A stretch of DNA of 9,851 nt from Desulfobacteraceae bacterium (GCA_007136525.1 SLGU01000283.1:1-9851); one strand, 5' to 3'. Shown: positions 1 through 7,254, numbered from the stretch's first letter. Numbers and translations: made by a program. The notes: generated by a model not told the origin, from the sequence alone.

Positions 1-104
1 TATGTAATACTCAAACTGGGTGCCAAATGCAAGAAGAAATCATAATCGCGGTGAACCGTTCCATGGCACCCCCTTGATGAACCCGAAAAAAATCGAGATC
101 AGGC

Positions 105-229
105 GACTTTGAAAAACGTCCAAGATCAAGGCTTGCGCAATTTTTGAAGAATTGAGGGTACTTATCCGTACGTGAGGTTCTTTGAAAATTGCGCGTAACG
201 CAGATATTGGGCTTTTTGCGAAGTCGTCA
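105..229. repeat. Structured dispersed repeat, copy A
   Basis: This is one of two related copies in the window; the other is at 9182-9316, in the same orientation. The 3' 42 bp (188-229) match 9275-9316 at 40 of 42 positions, around the core GGGCTTTTTGCGAAG. Upstream of the core is a long imperfect hairpin: 135-151 pairs with 178-194 with two adjacent mismatches in 17. A small inner stem, GTAC / GTAC, lies inside it. The 5' part (105-157) aligns with 9182-9242 less well, because copy B carries an extra small hairpin. No open reading frame in it looks like a gene. It ends about 38 bp before the maf start, so it may lie within or next to the maf promoter region. Its family identity (an extragenic repeat of Desulfobacteraceae type) is my recollection and was not searched. 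Confidence 0.8.
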
Positions 230-256
230 ACCTTGTAAATTAAAGGTGGATCTGGT

Positions 257-260
257 AAGG
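257..260 (+). promoter_or_regulatory. Ribosome binding site of maf
   Basis: AAGG lies 7 nt before the ATG at 268 and supports that start. A nearby ATG at 261 is out of frame with the Maf protein. Confidence 0.6.
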
Positions 261-267
261 ATGCGCC

Positions 268-864
268 ATGCCAAATACGACCAACCCCACATTGCCCATC
301 ATACTGGCGTCCCGCTCACCGCGGCGCAAGCGGATGTTAGAGCGCCTGGACATCGACTTCAGGGCGGTGGAGAGCGGTGTTGACGAAGACGCCGTTTCTT
401 CCACAGACCCTGAAGACTGCGTGCGGCAGCTGGCCATTGCCAAGGCCGAAGCCGTGTCCCGCCGGTTCCCGGACCACTGGATCATCGGGGCCGACTCCAT
501 TGTCCTCATCGACGACACCATTCTGAACAAGCCGGGATCCCGGACGGAAGCAAGGGCCATGCTGGCCCGGTTAAGCGGCCGGACGCACCAGGTGTTGACG
601 GGGTTTTGCGTTTTCCGCCAAACAATTGGACACCGCTTTACTGACGTGGTAATTTCAGAGGTGACGTTTAAAACGCTTCGCACGGCGGAAATCGACTGGT
701 ACACCAACACCACCGAGCCCTATGACAAGGCGGGCGCCTACGCCATCCAGGGTATCGGGGCATTCATGGTGAGCCGCATCAATGGATCCTACACCAACGT
801 GGTGGGCCTGCCCCTGGCGGAAGTAGTCGACCACCTGTCCGCCTGCGGTGCCCTGTTACGGTAG
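268..864 (+). CDS. maf: Maf family nucleoside triphosphate pyrophosphatase (YhdE-like)
   Basis: A 198-residue cytoplasmic Maf/HAM1-fold enzyme expected to hydrolyse non-canonical or excess nucleoside triphosphates to the monophosphate and pyrophosphate. Visible family marks are the N-terminal ILASRSPRRKRML loop (residues 12-24), the GADS segment with the probable catalytic Asp76, NKPG at 87-90, a DKAGAYAIQG segment, and the C-terminal GSYTNVVGLPL block. The DKAGAY-type segment resembles the dTTP/UTP-specific YhdE branch rather than the YceF (m7GTP) branch; that specificity is inferred. Length is normal for the family. The ATG at 268 has an AAGG site 7 nt upstream. The next gene begins 7 nt after the stop, so this is the first gene of a probable operon with yggS and queH. 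Confidence 0.95.
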   Translation: MPNTTNPTLPIILASRSPRRKRMLERLDIDFRAVESGVDEDAVSSTDPEDCVRQLAIAKAEAVSRRFPDHWIIGADSIVLIDDTILNKPGSRTEARAMLARLSGRTHQVLTGFCVFRQTIGHRFTDVVISEVTFKTLRTAEIDWYTNTTEPYDKAGAYAIQGIGAFMVSRINGSYTNVVGLPLAEVVDHLSACGALLR

Positions 865-871
865 CACGAGC

Positions 872-1564
872 ATGGATACGATTTCAGAAAATCTGGCACA
901 CATCCGGCAGCGCATTGCCCAGGCCGCCCTGCGCTCCGGCAGAAACCCCGATGCCGTCGAGATTGTGGGCGTCACAAAGACCGTTTCCACGGACCGCGTT
1001 GAAGCGGGCGTGAAAGCAGGCCTTCGCATCCTGGGGGAAAACTACGTCCAGGAAAGCCTGGGAAAAATCGAGGCCCTGGCGTCCTACGGCATCTCCTGGC
1101 ATTTCATCGGCAGGCTTCAGTCCAACAAGGCAAAATACGCTGTTTTGCATTTTGATCTGATCCACTCGGTGCACAGTGAAAAACTGGCCCTTGAAATCGA
1201 CCGGCAGGCCCGGAAAAACAACCGGGTCCAGCCTGTTCTGATCCAGGTGAACACCGGCGGGGAATCCTCCAAAACCGGCGTTTTGCCCGAAGATACCATG
1301 GACCTGGTCCGGCGCATGAGCCGCCTTGAAAATATCTCCATTCGCGGCCTGATGACCCTGCCCCCTTTTTTTGACGCACCCGATCGGGTCAGGCCTTTTT
1401 TCCGGGCGTGCCACGACCTGAAAAAACAGGTGGAAGACGCCGGGATCGACAATGTTTCCATGGAATCCCTCTCAATGGGCATGACCGGTGACTTCGAGGT
1501 CGCCGTGGAGGAAGGCGCAACCCTTGTCCGCATCGGCACGGCCATTTTCGGGGAAAGGCCATGA
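872..1564 (+). CDS. yggS: YggS/PROSC family PLP homeostasis protein
   Basis: A 230-residue PLP-binding TIM-barrel protein of the YggS/YlmE/PROSC (COG0325) family. The family has no established catalytic activity and helps balance pyridoxal phosphate and amino/keto acid pools. The Schiff-base lysine is expected in GVTKT (Lys36 counted from the chosen start). Other family blocks are GENYVQE, WHFIGRLQSNKAKY, HSVHSEKLA, VQVNTGGESSKTG-like and the C-terminal SMGMTGDFEVAVEEGATLVRIGTAIFG, which holds phosphate-binding residues. The frame is open from 848, inside maf, but the ATG at 872 gives the normal N-terminus and leaves a 7-nt gap after the maf stop; the ribosome site there is weak. The stop overlaps the queH start (ATGA), which suggests translational coupling. 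Confidence 0.94.
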   Translation: MDTISENLAHIRQRIAQAALRSGRNPDAVEIVGVTKTVSTDRVEAGVKAGLRILGENYVQESLGKIEALASYGISWHFIGRLQSNKAKYAVLHFDLIHSVHSEKLALEIDRQARKNNRVQPVLIQVNTGGESSKTGVLPEDTMDLVRRMSRLENISIRGLMTLPPFFDAPDRVRPFFRACHDLKKQVEDAGIDNVSMESLSMGMTGDFEVAVEEGATLVRIGTAIFGERP

Positions 1565-2106
1565 AAATCCTGCTCCACACCTGCTGCGCCCCCTGCACCA
1601 TTTATCCACTGGACAGCCTGCGCCAGTCGGGGTTCACTACCATGGGCTTTTTTTACCGCCATAACATTCACCCCTTCACGGAGTGCATGAAGCGGGAAGC
1701 TGCCCTTCGGGAATACGCCGCAGCCATGGACATGAAAATGATTTTTCAGCAGGATTACGACTTGGAGGGGTTTCTGCGGAAAATGGTTTTCCGGGAGGCA
1801 GATCGATGCCGCATTTGCTATTACGAGCGCCTCTACACCACCGCGAAGCTGGCGAAAAAAGGCAGATTCGACTGCTTTTCATCGACCCTGCTCTTCAGCC
1901 GACACCAGAATCACGCGCTTATCGCCGAGATCGGGGCGGCCGCGGGCAAAGCCGCGGGCATCGGGTTCCATTACGCGGATTTCCGCGAGGGCTGGGAAGC
2001 GGGACGGGATAAATCCATTGCGATGCAGATGTACCGACAGCAGTACTGCGGCTGCATCTACAGCGAAAAAGAGCGGTATTTCCCACGGCAGAAAAAAACA
2101 CCATAA
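1561..2106 (+). CDS. queH: Epoxyqueuosine reductase QueH
   Basis: A 181-residue protein of the QueH (former DUF208) family, which reduces epoxyqueuosine to queuosine in tRNA wobble position 34 and replaces the unrelated QueG. The cysteines expected to hold an Fe-S cluster and metal site are all present: CCAPC at residues 8-12, CRIC at 83-86 and CGC at 163-165. Other typical blocks are FFYRHNIHPFTE (30-41), FSSTLLFSRHQNH (106-118) and DFREGW (140-145). In this family the DFREG motif is followed by a region close to the CGC. The length is normal and the protein looks intact. The ATG overlaps the yggS stop by 4 nt. No other queuosine gene (queA, tgt, queD) lies in the window. Confidence 0.93.
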   Translation: MKILLHTCCAPCTIYPLDSLRQSGFTTMGFFYRHNIHPFTECMKREAALREYAAAMDMKMIFQQDYDLEGFLRKMVFREADRCRICYYERLYTTAKLAKKGRFDCFSSTLLFSRHQNHALIAEIGAAAGKAAGIGFHYADFREGWEAGRDKSIAMQMYRQQYCGCIYSEKERYFPRQKKTP

Positions 2107-2110
2107 AAAA

Positions 2111-2135
2111 CCGGGCCATTGACAAATGGACCCGG
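2111..2135. promoter_or_regulatory. Strong hairpin between queH and the M48 protease gene
   Basis: CCGGGCCATT (2111-2120) pairs with AATGG-A-CCCGG (2125-2135), giving a 10-bp stem with one bulged A and a GACA loop. It starts 4 nt after the queH stop and ends just before the CAGG ribosome site (2137-2140) of the protease gene. On the plus strand no T-run follows, so it is not a classic intrinsic terminator. Read on the minus strand, the stem is followed by TTTTTTA and does look like one. It may block antisense transcription, stabilise the queH mRNA 3' end or affect protease translation; which of these is unknown. Confidence 0.6.
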
Positions 2136-2145
2136 CCAGGTATTC

Positions 2146-3978
2146 ATGTTCGGTAATTTCATATATTTCATCATCGCGCTGCTGATCTATACGACCTATC
2201 AGCCGCCGGCTAAGCCTGACGTGCCTTTTTTCCAGGTGCTGCTGATGCTGTTGACGCTCACCACCGCGTTTGCGGCCCTTTCGCGCCTTCTTTTCAACCG
2301 GCTCGAAAAAGCCTACGAAGACGGCGCTTTAGGGCGCGTTGAGGAGCAGTTCAACGGGCTGCTCGCCAGGCTGTCCATCCTGGCCATCGGCGCCTTCGCT
2401 TTTGTGATCTATGTGATCAACCTGGGCGCATACATGCAGGGCATATGGTTTTTCGGACTTTTTCCAACCCTTGAAGCCGTCTTTTTCCTCTGCCTTTTCC
2501 TGCTTTACCTGTCCATTGTGTGGGCATCTGCATACGACCTGTATGAAAGGCTGAACCAGAGCGGAACATCCAGGAGGGAATACGTCGCCTCCAATATCTC
2601 CTTTTCCATCCCGGTTCTCCTGCCGTGGTTTCTGCTCTCAGTCATCGCGGATGTCATCATTGCCCTGCCCTTTGATGGACCCAGAAAAATCCTCATGTCC
2701 ACCGAGGGGCAGATCGGCTACTTCCTCGTTTTTCTGTTTTTCATCGCCATCATCGGGCCGGGGCTCATCCAGCGGTTCTGGGGATGCAGGCCACTTGAAC
2801 AGGGATACATGCGTTTTCGCATCGAGCACATGTGCCGGAAAGCCGGCATTTCCTACCGGGACATCATGATGTGGCCGCTGTTCGGCGGCAAGATGATCAC
2901 GGCCGGCGTCATGGGCCTTGTGAGCCGTTTCCGGTACATCCTTGTGACCCCGGGGCTCCTGAAATACTTGTCCCCCATTGAAATCGACGCGGTAATCGCC
3001 CACGAGATCGGGCACGTCAAGCAGAAGCACCTGGTGTTTTATCTCTTTTTTTTCGTGGGATACCTCGTCATTGCCTATTCAACGCTGGACCTGATCATCT
3101 GGTCCATCATATACATGAACGCGGCCTTCGGGTGGTTCGGGGGGTCCGGGGACGGCGGCTCCGCCATGGTCCCCATCATGTTCTCCTTTGCCATGATCCT
3201 GATTTTCCTGTTTTATTTCCGGTATGTCTTCGGCTATTTCATGCGGAATTTTGAACGGCAGGCAGACATTTACGTGTATCAACTCATGGATTCGGCCCAA
3301 CCCCTGATCACCACCTTCAATAAAATAGCGGCCGCCAGCGGGCAATCACCGGACCAGCCCAACTGGCATCACTTTTCGATCACCGAGCGGATCGACTACC
3401 TCAAAAAATGCGAGATCAACAAAAGATGGATCACCCACCACAACCGGAAAATCAGCTTCAGCATCCTGGCATACGTCATTGTGATGGTCCTGATCGGGTG
3501 GGGGGGATACACACTCCATTCCGGCGAGGCCGGACAGATGATCTCAACAAACCTGTTCGAACGGCTGGTTCTGCAGCAGCTTGAAAAAGACCCCAAAAAC
3601 CCGGAGCTCCACCTGGCGCTGGCGGACATGTACCAGACCACGGGCGATTTTGAAAAATCCGTTGCGTCCTACCGAAAAGCCGTTTCACTGGCACCGGACA
3701 ATGCCCGGGCGTTAAACAACCTGGCCTGGCTCTACGCCACATCCGAAGATAACCGCTTTTTCAAGCCGGAAAAAGCCCTCCAGCTCGCCACCCGCGCAGC
3801 AGATCTATCCCAGGAAGCCTACATCCTCGACACCCTTGCGGAGAGCTACTATGTCAACGGGCAGCATCAAAGGGCCGTTGAAACAGGCAGGAAAGCCTTG
3901 TCACGCGCCACGGAAGACCGCGGCTATTACCGCCGTCAGCTAAAAAAATTTGAACAGGCCGCCACTCAAAGCCATTGA
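2146..3978 (+). CDS. Membrane M48 family metalloprotease with C-terminal TPR region
   Basis: A 610-residue integral membrane zinc protease related to the Ste24/HtpX (M48) peptidases. Several hydrophobic segments occupy roughly residues 1-240. The zinc site HEIGH (His286, Glu287, His290) follows the usual AVIAHEIGH context. After a membrane pair comes FERQAD, with Glu370 as the probable third zinc ligand and Asp374. One more membrane segment lies at about 440-460. The last 140 residues form a soluble TPR-like region (LHLALADMYQTTGDFEKSVASYRKAVSLAPDNARALNNLAW and two further helix pairs), probably for binding a partner or substrate. The frame is open from a TTG at 2119, but that codon lies inside the hairpin. 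The ATG at 2146 has CAGG 5 nt upstream and starts the first membrane segment, so it is preferred. The substrate cannot be told from sequence; membrane-protein quality control is plausible. Confidence 0.9.
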   Translation: MFGNFIYFIIALLIYTTYQPPAKPDVPFFQVLLMLLTLTTAFAALSRLLFNRLEKAYEDGALGRVEEQFNGLLARLSILAIGAFAFVIYVINLGAYMQGIWFFGLFPTLEAVFFLCLFLLYLSIVWASAYDLYERLNQSGTSRREYVASNISFSIPVLLPWFLLSVIADVIIALPFDGPRKILMSTEGQIGYFLVFLFFIAIIGPGLIQRFWGCRPLEQGYMRFRIEHMCRKAGISYRDIMMWPLFGGKMITAGVMGLVSRFRYILVTPGLLKYLSPIEIDAVIAHEIGHVKQKHLVFYLFFFVGYLVIAYSTLDLIIWSIIYMNAAFGWFGGSGDGGSAMVPIMFSFAMILIFLFYFRYVFGYFMRNFERQADIYVYQLMDSAQPLITTFNKIAAASGQSPDQPNWHHFSITERIDYLKKCEINKRWITHHNRKISFSILAYVIVMVLIGWGGYTLHSGEAGQMISTNLFERLVLQQLEKDPKNPELHLALADMYQTTGDFEKSVASYRKAVSLAPDNARALNNLAWLYATSEDNRFFKPEKALQLATRAADLSQEAYILDTLAESYYVNGQHQRAVETGRKALSRATEDRGYYRRQLKKFEQAATQSH

Positions 3979-4031
3979 TGACCAAAATACCGATCAATAC
4001 GTTATGTTGCCAACAGCGCTCTTTAAATCCG

Positions 4032-4841
4032 CTATCGCTCTTTGATAACAGCCCTCACCATATTTTTCATGCTTACATTCCCGAAACAAAGGGCCTTGAC
4101 AAGAGGCTGCTCTTTCAGCCCGAGGGTCTGCATAATCATGGATTCGTCCAGGCCTTGATCGGCAAAATCCTTTACCTTGCCGTAAAAGTCATCGAGGTAC
4201 TGCAGTTTTGCCGCAATATGCGTTTTCCCTTTTTTCGGCTGCGGGTGGTGGCCGCAGAAAAGCGCGTCAAAATCCAGGGAGAGCACCTTTTTCAGAGAAT
4301 CAATCTGGTCGAGAATTTTTTCATCGACGCGGAAATATTTGATCCGGCTGGAAAGGAAAAGATCTCCGGAAAACAGCCAGCCTCGTTCAGGAACATGGTA
4401 GGCAACGTGGTCTTTTGAGTGACCGGGCGTATGGATGGGTAAAAAAGAAAGATGCTTCGTTTTAAAAACATCAGGGAGTATATCTACTTCCAGCGGTTCT
4501 GTTGCACCCCATATAAGATGCTGATAAGGGAATATTTTATAAGGCCGGGACAGTTTTTCTGCCGTCTGTGGGGTGCCATAAACCGGGAGGTTGAATCGGT
4601 CCTTTATTGCCGCTGCATTTCCGCTGTGGTCTTCGTGGTAATGGGTCAGCATAACAGCTTCCACGGGGTTCTGCCTTATGACCTCAAGCACCTCGGGGCG
4701 CATGTGGGAAGGGCCTGTATCGATCATAACCGTTTCCGCTCGGTAGCATAAGGTCGTCATGAGGGGTTTCCCAACAGGCGACCAGCCCAGCTCCCACCCG
4801 TGAACTTCACCAAAATCCAGTCTTTTTAAAAACCACACCAA
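4032..4841 (-). CDS. MBL-fold metallohydrolase
   Basis: A 269-residue metallo-beta-lactamase-fold hydrolase with a complete two-metal site: HYHEDHSG (His67, His69, Asp71, His72), His141 in HTPGHS, Asp160 in SGD, and His198/His199 in CGHHP. The C-terminal 70 residues form an extra helical region of the kind found in LACTB2-like members, ending AVIKER. This layout fits thioesterase, glyoxalase-II-like or RNase-like members; no specific substrate can be assigned. The start is TTG at 4841 or GTG at 4838. AAAAGG lies 5 nt before the TTG and 8 nt before the GTG, and an in-frame stop lies just upstream, so no longer start exists. The gene converges on the M48 gene across 53 bp with no clear terminator, and it is divergent from the mla operon. 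Confidence 0.9.
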   Translation of the reverse strand: MVWFLKRLDFGEVHGWELGWSPVGKPLMTTLCYRAETVMIDTGPSHMRPEVLEVIRQNPVEAVMLTHYHEDHSGNAAAIKDRFNLPVYGTPQTAEKLSRPYKIFPYQHLIWGATEPLEVDILPDVFKTKHLSFLPIHTPGHSKDHVAYHVPERGWLFSGDLFLSSRIKYFRVDEKILDQIDSLKKVLSLDFDALFCGHHPQPKKGKTHIAAKLQYLDDFYGKVKDFADQGLDESMIMQTLGLKEQPLVKALCFGNVSMKNMVRAVIKER

Positions 4842-4929
4842 TAAAACCTTTTACTGAAAGCCGGACAGCAGAAAACCGATAAATTCACCGCCTCTTTTTT
4901 ACCAGCTCCATGAAAAGAGCGCAAGCGTG

Positions 4930-4958
4930 TTGCGAAAAAAGACATATCATGTTAGATT
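4930..4958 (+). promoter_or_regulatory. Possible sigma70-type promoter for the mla operon
   Basis: TTGCGA (4930-4935) and TAGATT (4953-4958) are separated by 17 nt. Each matches 4 of 6 consensus bases. It lies about 60 nt before the permease start in the 176-bp divergent gap. This is weak evidence from sequence match only. A perfect TTGACA at 4969-4974 has no matching -10 element. Confidence 0.3.
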
Positions 4959-5017
4959 GTCACCGGTTTTGACAATTACGCCGGCCCTTTCAGCGGCAAA
5001 GAGGCGACAAGTCCCCT

Positions 5018-6157
5018 ATGAAACCGACTCCCCCTGACAAATTCAGCTTTGAAATCCGGACGACCGCGCCTGACACCATCGTCATACACCTTTACGGCGC
5101 CCTGGTGATAGCCACGGCACATGCCTGCATCAAAGCGGTCATTCCAGCGCTTGGGCCGTATTCCTTTAAAAAAGCCGTTATTGATATTTCCGGTGTCAGC
5201 CGGTTCGACGATTACGGCGCCATGGCCATATCCGAGATCCGCACCATGACAGGCCTTTCAGAGGGCAACGTTCAAATTGCCGGCATCGGGCCGGACCACA
5301 AAAAAATCCTGGACATCACTGATTTTGACGTCAGCACGCGGCCTCTGAGTGCACCCGCCGCCCCCCCCAATCTTTTCATCGAGACAGGGGAGGCGGTTAT
5401 CAACGCCTATAATGGCATCACCCACTTTATTGCCTTTGTCGGCAGCATCGCCATATCGGTCCTGCGGGTCGCAAGGCGCCCTGGCTCACTGAGGTACGGC
5501 GACATCGTCACGCACATGAAAACCACCGGGGTTGACGCCGTTCCGGTCGTGGGCCTCATCAGCCTCATGCTGGGGCTCATCATTGCCTTTATCTCTTCCA
5601 TGCAGCTCAAGATTTATGGTGCCAACATCTACGTTGCAAACCTCGTGGCCGTGGCCATGGTTTCAGAGCTGGGACCCATCATGACAGGCATTGTGGTTGC
5701 CGGCCGGTCCGGGTCCGCCTATGCTGCGGAAATCAGCACCATGAAAATCTCGGAGGAAATCGACGCCCTGTATGTCATGGGCTTTGACCCTAACCAGTTT
5801 CTTGTGCTCCCACGACTGATTGCAGCCATTATCGTCGTACCTATACTGGCCTTTTTTTCCAATCTCTTTGCAATTGCAGGCGGTGCGATTATCGGTGTAA
5901 CAGTGCTGGATGTCGCCCTTGAAACCTATATCAATCAGACGATCGGGGCGATCAACCTTTTCGAGCTCGTTTGGGGGCTTTTCAAGGCTTCTATTTTTGC
6001 CATTCTGATCGCTACAACAGGATGCCTGAGGGGTTTCCAGGCAAAGGGCGGGGCTGCGTCCGTGGGCAATGCAGCCACGTCGGCCGTGGTTACAAGCATC
6101 TTTCTGATTATCTTTTTCGACTCCATGTTTGCCATCATCCGTATTTACTGGAGATAG
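5018..6157 (+). CDS. mlaE: MlaE-family lipid ABC transporter permease with N-terminal STAS domain
   Basis: A 379-residue inner-membrane permease of an MCE-type lipid transporter. Residues about 10-105 form a STAS (MlaB-like) domain; residues about 125-379 form the MlaE (DUF140) permease with five or six hydrophobic segments. MlaE marks include ELGPIMTGIVVAGRSGSAYAAEI (217-239), the EEIDAL coupling-helix region (246-251), and the C-terminal GCLRGFQAKGGAASVGNAATSAVV block. E. coli MlaE is about 260 residues, and the extra 119 residues here correspond to the fused STAS domain, a known arrangement that removes the need for a separate MlaB. The STAS loop that usually reads D-S/T-x-G is FDDYG here (Asp64-Asp65-Tyr66-Gly67). 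The ATG at 5018 has GAGG 13 nt upstream, which is a long spacing. The next gene starts 5 nt after the stop. Confidence 0.93.
   Translation: MKPTPPDKFSFEIRTTAPDTIVIHLYGALVIATAHACIKAVIPALGPYSFKKAVIDISGVSRFDDYGAMAISEIRTMTGLSEGNVQIAGIGPDHKKILDITDFDVSTRPLSAPAAPPNLFIETGEAVINAYNGITHFIAFVGSIAISVLRVARRPGSLRYGDIVTHMKTTGVDAVPVVGLISLMLGLIIAFISSMQLKIYGANIYVANLVAVAMVSELGPIMTGIVVAGRSGSAYAAEISTMKISEEIDALYVMGFDPNQFLVLPRLIAAIIVVPILAFFSNLFAIAGGAIIGVTVLDVALETYINQTIGAINLFELVWGLFKASIFAILIATTGCLRGFQAKGGAASVGNAATSAVVTSIFLIIFFDSMFAIIRIYWR
6150..6153 (+). promoter_or_regulatory. Ribosome binding site that sets the mlaF start
   Basis: GGAG lies 9 nt before the ATG at 6163 and overlaps the last codons of the permease gene. 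The mlaF frame is open back to 5971 inside the permease gene, but this site and the normal ABC N-terminus fix the start at 6163. Confidence 0.6.
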
Positions 6158-6162
6158 AAGGT

Positions 6163-6918
6163 ATGCTGCAAACCGAATGCCTGAAGGTTGAAAACCTTGT
6201 GGTCAAATACAATGACGACCTCATTCTCGACGACATCAGTTTTTCGGTGAAAAGCGGGGAGATCTTCATCATCATGGGGAGCAGCGGTTCCGGGAAATCA
6301 ACGCTGCTCCGGCACATGGTCGGTCTGGAAAGACCGTTTTCCGGCCAGGTGTTTATTGAGGACACCGACATATTCAGCGCGAATGAACGGACCTACATGG
6401 ATTTTTTGAAGAAAGTGGGCGTACTTTTTCAAAGCAGTGCACTGATCGGGTCCATGACGATCGCTGAGAACATCGCCCTGCCCATTATCGAGCACTTGGA
6501 TATCGATGAAAAGCTCATCCCTATGATCGTCCGGATGAAGCTGTCGACTGTCGGGCTTGCCAGTTTTGAGCATCACCTGCCCTCGGAGATCAGCGGCGGC
6601 ATGAAGAAGCGGGCAGGGCTTGCCCGGGCAATGGCGCTCAATCCGGACATCCTTTTTCTGGACGAGCCGTCTTCCGGGCTCGATCCGATCACGGCGACCG
6701 GCATCGACGAGTTGATCCTGCACATCAATCGAACGCTTGGGACCACCATCGTTATTGTCACCCATGACCTGGATAGCATTTTTACCGTTGCGCAAAGGGC
6801 GATCATGCTTGATATCAACACAAGGAAGATTATCGCTGAAGGGAAACCGCTGGCGCTGAAAAAGGGGCATGAGAATCCAGAGGTTAGGAATTTTTTTTTG
6901 AGGAGATCGGTTTCGTAG
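6163..6918 (+). CDS. mlaF: MlaF-family lipid ABC transporter ATP-binding protein
   Basis: A 251-residue cytoplasmic ATPase that should pair with the MlaE-type permease to power lipid movement. All ABC motifs are intact: Walker A GSSGSGKST (39-47), Q-loop Gln90 in LFQSSALIGSMT, signature ISGGMKKR (143-150), Walker B ILFLDE with catalytic Glu168, D-loop SSGLDP, and switch His201 in VTHD. The FQSSALF/IGSMT and SGGMKKRAGLARA segments are typical of the Mla/Ttg2A branch. The length is close to E. coli MlaF (about 269). The stop is only 1 nt before a large palindromic repeat, and the next operon gene is 407 bp away rather than adjacent, which is unusual for this operon type. Confidence 0.95.
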   Translation: MLQTECLKVENLVVKYNDDLILDDISFSVKSGEIFIIMGSSGSGKSTLLRHMVGLERPFSGQVFIEDTDIFSANERTYMDFLKKVGVLFQSSALIGSMTIAENIALPIIEHLDIDEKLIPMIVRMKLSTVGLASFEHHLPSEISGGMKKRAGLARAMALNPDILFLDEPSSGLDPITATGIDELILHINRTLGTTIVIVTHDLDSIFTVAQRAIMLDINTRKIIAEGKPLALKKGHENPEVRNFFLRRSVS

Positions 6919-6919
6919 G

Positions 6920-7089
6920 GACGGTGGGCAGTGGGCGGTAAGGGAGAGTTATTGCAGATCCACCAGGGGACGGAATTCAATTCCGTCTCCCGGGTTCAAG
7001 TCAATCTCCTTAAAGACATTGGCATCGATCCGGGAGACAGACTGGAAGTCTGTCCCCTGGCAGTGTCATTGCCCTTACCGACCACCGTC
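6920..7089. repeat. REP/BIME-like paired palindrome with outer inverted arms
   Basis: Two REP-like hairpins lie in opposite orientation. The first (6963-6993) contains GACGGAATT-C-AATTCCGTC, and the second (7030-7060) contains GACAGACT-GGA-AGTCTGTC. Each is flanked by CCAGGGGAC on one side and by CTCCCGG or its complement on the other. The two arms are inverted copies with 26 of 31 bases matching, and differences within each hairpin are mostly compensated. Outside them are further inverted arms: GACGGTGG (6920-6927) with CCACCGTC (7082-7089), and CGGTAAGGG (6936-6944) with CCCTTACCG (7072-7080). The whole 170 bp can therefore fold as one large structure. It starts 1 nt after the mlaF stop. 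GGGACAGACTT-type palindromes resemble REP elements moved by RAYT (IS200-like) transposases; no such gene lies in the window. Confidence 0.8.
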
Positions 7090-7108
7090 AACCGGCCACC
7101 TGCCTTTC

Positions 7109-7254
7109 GCCCTTGCCCTTCCCAAATAACCATGAACCAATAACCATTCACCCGCCCTTGCCATTAACCATTAACCATTAACCCGCCTTGGCCCTTAACC
7201 ATTAACTATTAACGAAGAACCAATAACCAATAACCCGCCCTTCCCGGCCCTTAG
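7109..7254. repeat. Heptamer-rich array in four CCCGCC-headed blocks
   Basis: Degenerate 7-bp repeats of the type CATTAAC / CAATAAC occur in clusters: three perfect CATTAAC units at 7162-7182, ATTAAC-type units at 7193-7213, and two CAATAAC units at 7221-7234, with variants at 7124-7150. Each cluster is headed by a C-rich segment, CCCGCCCTT or a close form, at about 7109, 7151, 7182 and 7234. The array is therefore a compound repeat of about 31-52 bp units. No coding frame of protein-like composition runs through it. It resembles heptanucleotide tandem repeats known from other bacteria, where copy number varies by slippage. Its role is unknown. Confidence 0.75.

Noticed and set aside
11..64. 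A 17-codon minus-strand ORF (MERFTAIM...) with a strong AGGGGG ribosome-like site before its ATG.
   Set aside because: Too short, no family match recalled, and the G-run is part of an 8-bp inverted repeat (19-26 with 64-71) that could explain it by chance.
189..383. A 64-codon plus-strand ORF across the repeat and the start of maf.
   Set aside because: Most of it is repeat copy A and an out-of-frame reading of maf; reading frames through such repeats are incidental.
884..1671. Several long minus-strand ORFs opposite yggS.
   Set aside because: Mirror frames of a GC-rich real gene; their composition is not protein-like and yggS is clearly recognisable on the plus strand.
2119..2145. TTG start giving a nine-residue longer M48 protease.
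   Set aside because: The TTG is inside the hairpin and lacks a ribosome site, while ATG 2146 has one and begins the membrane segment.
3975..4418. A 147-codon plus-strand ORF after the protease gene.
   Set aside because: It is the antisense of the MBL-fold gene, whose metal motifs are complete on the minus strand.
4969..4974. Perfect TTGACA as a -35 box for the mla operon.
   Set aside because: No acceptable -10 element occurs 15-19 nt downstream.
6931..7143. A 70-codon ORF in the mlaF-MCE gap.
   Set aside because: It runs through the REP pair and array, and the composition follows the repeats rather than a protein.
7109..7254. The repeat array as a possible CRISPR.
   Set aside because: The units are 7 bp and adjoining, with no constant 24-40 bp repeat, no unique spacers and no cas genes.
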